Of a stretch of 64,000 nt of DNA, positions 55,177 to 64,000 are shown piece by piece. Where the stretch lies: positions 182,260-246,259 of the forward strand of contig QEOQ01000503.1 in NCBI GenBank assembly GCA_010279815.1. Reading direction: 5' to 3'. Made by a program: the position numbers and the translations under genes. Origin of the DNA: Brachionus plicatilis. Lineage: Eukaryota > Rotifera > Eurotatoria > Ploima > Brachionidae. Position 1 is the stretch's first letter. Each line of letters opens with the position of its first letter. The notes under the pieces were generated by a model. It worked only from the letters and a program-made list of their open reading frames with translations, did no database searches and had not been told where the DNA came from.

Positions 55177-58100
55177 CTATCGTAACATTAAAATGAAATC
55201 TTCTATTTTGTCTTTTATGTAGACTAAAAGATAAGAATCTTCTTCACCATCCATAACTCCAATTAATCTTACCATTGAAAAGCTGTCTATTATAATCGAA
55301 ATTATGATGTTTAATAGAACCAACACAACAAAACCATAAAAAATGATTATAAGCAAATTGCCCAAAAAGTTAACATTTCCTTTGATAACATCATTTGGTA
55401 ATTTATTAAGCATCATTAAAAAAGTTGTCTCATAGCTTGATATTATTGATGAAAAATATTTTGACTTATCCATTAGAATCAAGTAAAACATTTGAACAAA
55501 AGCAGTCCAATAAATCAAAAATATCAGCGTGAAAAAAAATAACTTTTTCATACTTATTCTCATTGTAATAGAAAAGTATTTTATGTTTCTATTGTACCTC
55601 AAGACTTTGAGAAACTTCATTGTTCCTAAAAATGATAGAATTCCAAGACACATTTCTAACACATTGTTCCAATAGCTTAAAGCTTGCAACTTAATCAATT
55701 GATCTGACATGGTAAATTCTTTTCTGCTGTTTAAAAATTTGCCAGTTGCATAAAGCCGATAAACATAAATAAAAAACACTGTCCATGAGAACACAAATAT
55801 TGACCATTCTGCGTAAATCCAAAATTTTTTTAAATAGTTTAATTTTTGCTTCACAATTAAAAGAACTTCTTTTACCATAAAGAAAATGATAAAACAAAAA
55901 TATAGAAAACATATGACATTTATCAGAATCTGAAGAGATTGCTCTTTGAATACAATAATTGGCTCAAAACGAACTGATTTTACCAAATTACCTGTGAGTA
56001 AAAATTCAAACAGAATAGTATTATAGGAAAAAAGATTCAAATTTGGGTTGTAAAGTGAAAATTCTAATACAACTGCTCTCGTTTTTTTATCTATCCACTT
56101 CAGTTTTTCCAATTGATTCAAATCTTTTGATAAAATGGTAAAATTTTTTTTGTTCAAATTCATTTTGTAAACATATCCACCGCCAAAATAGACCGAATTG
56201 ATTCCAACTATAGGATAAGCTTCCAATTCTCGAGAATGTGTATATTTGAATGAATCAAAAACATCAGAGTTGCTTAAATTGTACAATACTATACTTTTGC
56301 TAAGATGTATCCATCTGGGTGCAAAATCACGCTTTTCACGATTCAAAAGACCAAAATCAGAAAAACATTCTCTTTTTTCTATTAAAAATTTGCATGGTCG
56401 AGACTCGACTCTTAGCTGTCTTAATAAAGGATATCCAATTAAAAGCGAAACTTTGTCATTTAAAATATTGGACTCATTTTGGTCAAAACTTTTCAAAAAA
56501 TCAGTACGCATCCAGTCCCAAAATGAGGAAACGCGTTCAATTTTAGAAAAATTGTCCCTTTTTATTCCAAAAACATTGCTTAAATGATTTTGATAATTAA
56601 ATGAATTTTTATTTTTGTTTTCATATATCATTAAATAAAGAATTAGTATAAATATAAAGTAAGAAATAACCTCTCGAATGGCTAATTTCGCTTTTCTATG
56701 ATAGATTATCTTTTTTTTCAATTTTTCGCGATTAATAGTATAAACTGATTCCATTTCATATTTGATAATTCTAAGCTCATCTTCCAGGTTAGTAAATTCA
56801 TGAGTTGGGCTCTCTGAAGAATCGGTGTCAGGAACAATATAAACAAAATTTGTCAAATTATCAATTTTGCGAACAATGAACACAACAAAAGTGGTAATTA
56901 ATGCCACTTGAAAAGGTTGGGTTAGAAAGAATGAAGTCAAAATTGAAACCACAAATGAAGTAAGCCATTTTGTTACTTTTTCGTTACCAAATGAAATTCC
57001 TTTGACAACAATGAAAAAAATTGACACGATACAAATAGCTAGTGATAAAAGATAAGCAATTATCTTTGTCCACCATGGAAAAGTAGTTTTTAAAAATTTA
57101 AATGATTCTGTTTTCTTTTGATTATCATGAATTTTCATTTTTGACAAATAATCAGCTTTAGTTGACTTGTTTCCTCGGCGTCTGGAGCGTCGAAATAATT
57201 GAATAATAATGTAACTCGGAGGAATTATCATCAAATTGGATATAATGCCAATTCCTATCTTTAAATATTAAATTTAATTATTTTTTTAACTAAAATAAAT
57301 ATTTATAAACAGACAAGTTGAATTAAAATTAAAACGATTCTAAAATTTTTTTTTAATTTTAAATTATGCAATAAAAAAAATTTATTGGTAACGAAAAAAA
57401 TTTTTTCTATTCAAAAATTTAGTGTATGCAAAATTGAAAATTTGAGATATGTTTTCGGTAAAATAAGAACTTGAATTTAATAATTTAATTCAAATATTCT
57501 AGTTATTTTTCTTCACTCATTTTTAAAAAATCGCTTTAAATTTTTTCTACATTTATTTGTTAAGAATAAACGCAGAAAAAATAATTGATAAATTTGATTG
57601 ATATTTTTCTGATTCTGAAGTTTATGATCTGATATCTAAATGTATCTTGTCTTTGGTAAATTTAGAAAAAAACAAAATACTGGACTTAAGAAAAACTTTT
57701 TTTTATTTTCCATTTTAAGGCCATTATTACTAACTGTTTATTAACATGATAAATATTGGGGTAGTGTAAATTTTAGACCATGATTTAAATTCTACTTTAT
57801 TATGAAAATTTACACAATTTAATAAAATAGTTTTTCATTGAGTGAATTTTTCTAAGGTGAATAAAATAAAACGCTAAAAATTGTTCTGCTCCCAAATATA
57901 AATTTTATCTAAACTTAAAACCAACAAATATGAATACTTTTAAATAATTATAATCATGTCAACATTAATTCACTTAATAATTCTTCAAACAAGAGGTTTG
58001 TAGTTACTAATTGTGTTTTTTTTAATTACCTTATAAGAAATAGCTTTTGGAATAGCTTCTGGTTCAGAATTCTGCAGGCATTATTTTCTTAATAAAAATT

Positions 58101-61100
58101 TATTCGTATGATTATTAAGATTCTATTTTAATTTCAAAATTTCCAATTTAATGGTCAAGACTCAAAAAAGACATGCTGGGAAAATAGTTAAAAGATATAT
58201 AATATATATAGTTTAAAGAAGACAAATCCTTTGATAAATTAATTACTGAACTTTTTTGAATTAAAGATTTGTACAATCAAAATAACTGGGGAAAAAATAC
58301 CTAAGTTAGGCATATTTTTAGAAAAAAAATCTAATTTTGGCCACTTTCTTAAATTAGATACTTCTTTTTTGAGTTTTGATACGATTTTCAGAAAATCGGT
58401 AATTTTTTATAAAACAGAGGACCCAAACATATTAATAAAAATATTTCTTAATTTTTTTTCAGTCCATATACCTATGAATCAAATCAAACTGCAATTGAAT
58501 CACTTCTACTTTATTTTATCAATAAATGGATGGCCTTCAATGTCGGTTCTTAGTATTTTAATATTGATTCCTTAATTTTTTTTTGAACAATTATAGATAT
58601 TTTTGTTAATTTTCAAAAATATTTTTTTGAAATCAAAATAAGTTTTTTCTCTTCCTTAAAGTTAAAATATGAATAAGTTGACTGTTCTATTTTCCAATAT
58701 TTATTATATTTATTTTATCTATTCAACTCTTACTTGCTCGGCTGTCAGTCTAAAAGGTCCTAGTTCAATTCCGCCTGATTTTGTTGATTTATCTACCTCG
58801 TAATAAAGTATGTTTGTGAGCATTGTTGTGAAAAGTAGTACAAAACAACATGTTAGTCTATCGATCCTGCTAAAGTTGCTAAGTCTTGGCTTTGTAATTA
58901 AAGAAAACCAAAGGTGTTCATCACTTATTTTATCCTTGGTTTGTCTTTTTAACAAATATGCCAAATTCTTTAGTTTTTCTTCTCCAGAAACTGGAATTCT
59001 TTGATCAATTTGTCCATTGCTAATATCCAACCACTTTTCACATATGAAATAATATTTTTCATTTGTTTTTAGATCACTGACAATCACATACTTCAAGTAC
59101 CATGAAGATGCGGCATCTGTTCTTCCCGAGTTATCTTGATAAATTCGGCACAACTCTAAAGCGCCTAAATTATTCTCTAGTCCTAGCAAAAAACAGTCCA
59201 CTCCCCCTCTTTTAAATGTTTTTCTATTTGAATGTCTACCTTCTAGTTTTTTCATCTGACTCTCACCATTTTGGCCATAAAGATTAATGAACACCTTAGA
59301 ATCAGTTCCGGCATTTTTTCTGCAACCAGTAAAAATCAGCACTTCATAAAAATATTCAGGATTTTTTGAGGAATCACCAACATAATTTACTACTACCTCA
59401 TCACTATCTTTTCTGTCCACATAAATACAAATAATAGCAGTAATAATGTACAAAACTGCGAGTACGATCACTGTAATATAGATGGTGATATTTTTTTCAA
59501 AGGATGAATTGGCAAATACACTTTCAAAATCTATTTCACTTGGTAAAACTATAAAACCACCTGCAAAGACTGTCAAATGAGAAGAATAGCAATCAGTGTA
59601 CTCAAAATTCGGACCGGCCACATCCATTCCATTTGATGACCATTCACCACTTTGCTCCAAATAATAGCATCCTAATGAATAGATACGGACAGAAAAAATG
59701 CTCAAATTGAATATGTTTACTTTAAGAATGTCAGGAAAATTTGTGAATTTTTTTACACAATAAGTATCAAAGAGTTCAGGATCATCAATTAAACTGATAC
59801 TAAAACCAACATGGTCATTAACCAAATATGATTTTACAGTGCTTGAATTGATAAAAATTTGATAGAATGTGTCATTTATTAGCATGTCTGAGCAAAGAGA
59901 AAACATCATGTCATACAAACGAAATGTTAAACTTGGATTTTGGTTGAATTTAACCATAACCAAAAAGCTTTGTGATTTATTTTCTGGCTTAATTTGGAAA
60001 ATTATTGAAGAGTTAGAGTTTTGTAAATTAATTTTGTAAATGATGACTTTGATAGTTGGATCAGTGTCATTTGATATGTTGTATTGAATAAATTCAGGTT
60101 CATTTTTGACATTGCGTTTTATTTTTATTCTAAAATCTGCATTATTTATCTTTATTTCTTCACTGGTATCGGAATGGTAAGATAAACTAACCAGAGATGA
60201 GTTATCTAAATTTAGCTGTTCTCCATTAATACCGTTTAGAATATTAGGAATTGAAAAACTTTGTAAAATTGTTGTCAATTGATTGTTATGATTATTGGTT
60301 AGCTTTAGCTGACCATCTGACAAAAAAATTTCTTGCTGATCCAATTTTGCAGAAAGTAGTCGCAAACTTTTATAATGCATATTAGAAGTTAAAACTTCGG
60401 TCCTTTGAGAAATACTTAAATGTTTAGATATGGTTTTTAAAAGATCATTTAAAATTTTAAGCATTGAATTAAATAATTGAAAGCATTTTTTACTATGACA
60501 AAGACGAAATAAATTTCCAATTGATTCTATAATTTTATCTGAAGCTTGTTTTAGATAATTCAAATTACTTGTTTCAGAATAATTGTACAAAGAAATGGAA
60601 AGATATTTTAATTTTTGTATCAACTCAATTGAATAAGATGAATAAGCATTATTTTCTGTGATCAAACCATAAACCATTGTAATTATTTTGATATCACTCA
60701 AATCATTGATATCAAGGTTGATTAATATTTGAATCAAATTTATTTTAATCAATTCCAAATCACTCCGATTGATAGCAATATCTAAATTTTGAATTGCCGA
60801 TGAAAATATAATAATCTTTTGAGAGGCTTCTGGAATAGGTAATGTTTTAAATTGAACAATAGTTTTATTCCTTGTTAAATTTTCAGCCATCTGAAGAGTT
60901 ATGTTTCTCAAAATTTCCGAATCTTCAACAACTGTGACACAATCAGGAATTTCAAAAATTGTAATTGCACCTGAATCATCAATTATTTGTATCAATATAT
61001 TCAGATTATACGAATCATTAATTAATCCTGGAGGAAGCGTTGTAATAAGAACACCATTATCATTATAATTTATAATTCTTGAATCATTTCCCAATTTTAC

Positions 61101-64000
61101 TTAAATAAAAATTTTAATTTAAATTATTCTATAATACAGCTAGATTTATCGTAAAGTTTGGCATACTACTCTTATAAATGATTTCGAGTTAATTTCTAGT
61201 TAGAGTTGCTCTAACTATTTTTTCTAGGATAAAGTCGAACTTTGGGCACTATTAAATAGATGATAGTCTAAATTTATAAAATACATTGAAAAATTGCTGT
61301 AACATGGTCCCAATAGAAATATCTCCATATGGAAATGAAGTTGTGGTTTGACAAATTTATAAGAGTATTAGGCAAAGTTTTACGGTACTTTTTCTGCTTC
61401 TACCAAAATTATCGTATAATTAGAAAATTTAAGGTGAATTGAGAAAAAAAATGGCGAAGTAAAGAATGTCAGTTTTACTCTATTTTCCAGAATATAAATA
61501 AAATCAGCGTAAAATGTAAAAATATTTTAAATAAAGAAAAGGACCTTTTGTCAATTAAATCAATAAAAACCACTATGTCTAAAAAATTTATGTAATCATA
61601 TGATGTAATTTATTTGAAAAATAAAATTTTAGCTCAGAGATCAAATTTTTACTTAATCTTATGCTTTAACATTTTTGAAGGAGGAAAGTCATCTTTAAAA
61701 TTTAAATGAAATAAACTTAATTTTTAATTTTTTATGTACTACTTCTCCTTCTTAGGAGGTTGATTTTCATTTATCAAGATAAATAAAATAAATAATTAAA
61801 TTAACAATCAAAATCATTTATTACTAATTCTTAATCTTACTCTAAAATTTTTATGGTTACACGTTTAAAATTAGATGCTAAAATGATTTATTTCTTCAAT
61901 TAATTTAGAAAAATTAATATTACCAAAATACTCGTATCTAGTAATGTATCCATCAGAATCAAGCCAATCTAAACATTCAATCTTAAAAACTGTATAATAT
62001 GCTGTTCCATTACGATAGTCAATTTGGCATTTTCCATTATAAGGCTTATGGTTTACTCTCAAATTAATTACTGTTGATCCTGTAACTGTTTGATTGTACT
62101 CATTGAAAATAGTAATGTCAAAATTAATTCTCCAAAAATCAATATGTTCAAATGAATCAAAAAGGGTATCAAAAAGAGTCAGTTCTGTTGTTTCATATCC
62201 TTTTGTATACTTACTAATGGATATGTTGTCCATATTTTTCCATTGGGAATCTAATTTGTAAAATATTCGATATCTATAGTCTATTTTTTTGGCATTTTGG
62301 CACCCATTTATACATTTACTTTCGATAACTAACTGATTAGCTGCGTTAATTCGAAAATACTTATTAAAGCGCTTACAAAAACCCGAAATTCGACACCTAA
62401 AATAAAAGTGAATTTTTAATTCTTTATAATGAATCAGACTTGTTTATAAGTCACAGTTTTAGGTCTAAGTCACAAAAATTTAAGTCAAAGTTATGACTTG
62501 CACAAAAATTTTTATCAATACCTGCTTCATCAGGACCATATGAAAGAATTTTTTTCTAAATCTGGTTACATTAACAGACCACATAGGTCAAGATTAACAG
62601 CCAGGAATATGGAAGCAACTACTTTATTGGTATCAAATATGGATTTATTAAATCATTGAATTGACTTAAGATTTGTGACTTAAAACAAGTCTGTAATGAA
62701 TTAATGGATCATAGAATATATACAAAACACATTGTTCATAATTCAATAAATTTCAATAAAAAATACAAAAAAATTGATTAGGCAAATGCTTGGTCCAAAA
62801 ACCTACTCTCTCATTTCACTAATCTTAAATGTGCTAAAAGTATTCTTCAGATTTGGTACTTATACCCAAGTAGTTAAAAATTGAAATTATAGTAAATATA
62901 AATATAAACCAACTAAAAGAAAATCCTAAGAAAGAGGAATCTGATTTAATTTGGTTTTGTATAAATAATCATGTATTTTTCTACTTTCAAACTTTTCCTT
63001 TGTATAAAAAATTTTTTATATGGAAAAATTTAGCATTTTTTTATTATTTTAAATTCTTTTCCAAATTTACTTATCCTAAGAGGATGCTAATTCAACCAAT
63101 AATAATAAAAACTGTACCATATTTTGTTATTTTTAACTGAATCTTTATTCTTTTTAAGAATCTAGTCACGTACTTGATTTCGTATATAAGCAACCCTAAT
63201 TTATTCATTATTTAGATATCTCATATATTAAAAAAAGAATTAGTGTCGCAAAAATACGATTACAGATTTATCTAATCATGCTTTAAATTTTAATCAACAA
63301 GATGACGTTGACATTAGAGAATTTTATTTCATAAGTTGACATATTAGAATTCAAGAAAATTTAGAGCCTTCACGAGGTAAAAAAGAAGAAGAAAATCTGA
63401 TCTTTTGATTCTAAATCGTCTTCAGTTACATTTTGTCTTTTCAAAAGTAAAAACTAACTTTTGTTACTATTGTATTAATTATAAAAAAATTGTTTTATTT
63501 TTTTAATCATTTTTTTTTAATTGCTCAATCACCCCTGTCTAATTTTTGTTTTTTGGATTGAGTTGAAATATATATATAAATATATAAATTAGTTTGATAT
63601 TGTTTTTTTTAAATAACTAATGCTTATTTAAAATTATTATTTTTTAAACAAATAAATGATGAATATAAAAAAATTACCTAGTTGAACCTTCAGGCACCAT
63701 TGAAACATTTAATTTTTGCACCTTTATGAATTGAAAATATCTAATATTTTGATAAAATGTTTCCATTAAAAAAAGTGAAAAACTCTTTGGATCATATGGC
63801 CAACTTTTAGAGTCTATACCCAAAATTTTAGAATCGTGATAAAAATTAATCTTTTTCCTGTCATTTATACATTCATTAAAAATTCTGAAATCTTTTTTAA
63901 AATTAGCCAGGTCTTTTCCAAGATTCAAATTTTGATCAAATCGTTTATCAGTGATGCTAAACTGGTCGTTTAGATGCTTTATATCCATTTTAAAGCAATA
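55177..64000 (-). CDS. Polycystin-1 family receptor-channel, 3' part (REJ, GPS, PLAT, channel)
   Basis: Four exons join with matching phase: 64000-63678 (open at the edge), 62396-61924, 61099-58734 and 57258-55177; the visible part is 1747 residues. Polycystin-1 proteins are 11-helix membrane proteins of cilia and sensory or sperm membranes that pair with TRPP channels. Order seen: REJ-type region (NGKCQIDYRNGTAYYTVFKIEC; LPPG block in the third exon), GPS site SHLT at 772-775 with HL/T cleavage residues kept, first helix (IYITVIVLAVLYII), PLAT domain (YFYEVLIFTGCRKNAGTDSK through YYFICEKWLDI), then LTAEQ joined to IGIGIISNLMIIPPSYIIIQLFRRS, several helices, a large loop, and the pore region ending LNIIISIIIDSF. 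It ends soon after the last helix, without a C-terminal coiled coil. Which subfamily (PKD1, PKD1L, PKDREJ) cannot be told without the N-terminus. Confidence 0.92.
57259..58733 (-). other. Polycystin intron between PLAT and channel exons
   Basis: Donor CAA|GTAAGA at 58733; the acceptor giving the right frame is TTTAAAG|ATAGGAATT at 57259. The next AG (GATAG|GAATTGG) would give a stop. 1.5 kb, AT-rich, no repeat recognised. Confidence 0.75.
61739..61795 (+). repeat. LINE 3'-end fragment in polycystin intron
   Basis: CTTCTCCTTCTTAGGAGGTT followed by AGATAAATAAAATAAATAAT, the same hairpin-plus-tail layout as the end of the LINE at 17199-17242. Opposite strand to the host gene, within intron 61100-61923. 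Confidence 0.45.
62435..62693. mobile_element. hAT-like MITE with perfect 8-bp target duplication, in polycystin intron
   Basis: Ends CAGACTTGTTTATAAGTCAC and, inverted, CAGACTTGTTTTAAGTCACA. Flanked by TAATGAAT at 62427-62434 and 62694-62701. Same family as 50298-50543, with an extra short AAGTCACAGTTTTAGGTC segment near the left end. It lies about 30 bp upstream of the exon starting at 62396. Confidence 0.87.

Noticed and set aside
58369..58575. + strand open frame of 68 residues in a polycystin intron
   Set aside because: Short, hydrophobic by base composition, no splice support or family match.

Overview
This is nuclear DNA from an animal. It is very AT-rich, and its genes are interrupted by short introns (46-62 bp in the compact genes, 1-3 kb in others) with GT...AG borders. 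The recognisable proteins are metazoan: a p38 MAP kinase, an aquaglyceroporin, symplekin, the flagellar protein CCDC181, a HINT family hydrolase, a polycystin-1 type receptor-channel, a Star/FkbM type methyltransferase and a sacsin-like protein. The AT content, small introns, expanded sacsin-like and polycystin-like genes and dense small transposons would fit a monogonont rotifer such as Brachionus. That placement is inference only. No prokaryotic features, rRNA, tRNA or CRISPR were seen.

Layout. 0-5.2 kb (- strand): 5' part of a sacsin-like gene that leaves the window on the left; its 3-kb first intron is packed with nested inverted-repeat elements. 6.9-9.8 kb (-): a Ser/Asn-rich gene of unknown function. 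12.1-12.6 kb (-): a HINT gene with an apparent mitochondrial presequence. 13.5-14.0 kb (-): a small unknown gene. 14.9-17.2 kb: a dead Tc1/mariner element followed by a dead LINE. 19.0-20.4 kb (+): p38 MAPK in 7 exons. 21.3-22.4 kb (+): aquaglyceroporin in 4 exons. 23.7-25.2 kb (-): CCDC181 in 2 exons. 27.5-31.9 kb: a repeat island with a 3.2-kb element bounded by inverted repeats. 33.4-34.4 kb (+): a single-exon membrane methyltransferase. 36.6-37.1 kb: a charged hypothetical protein. 37.5-40.0 kb: LINE pieces and a foldback MITE. 40.5-45.9 kb (+): symplekin in 4 exons. 46.7-50.1 kb: an internally deleted LTR retrotransposon abutting a LINE tail. 50.3-54.2 kb: hAT-like MITEs and a Mutator-like transposase relic. 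55.2-64.0 kb (-): the 3' part of a polycystin-1 family gene (REJ, GPS, PLAT and channel), running off the right edge.

The host genes do not form a functional cluster. Splice junctions were assigned by eye from GT/AG motifs and accepted when codon phase matched across the junction and the joined protein aligned with the family from memory. The symplekin, p38, aquaporin, HINT, CCDC181 and polycystin models all close in frame. The clearest non-genic theme is several families of small inverted-repeat elements, many with 8-bp target duplications typical of hAT transposons.
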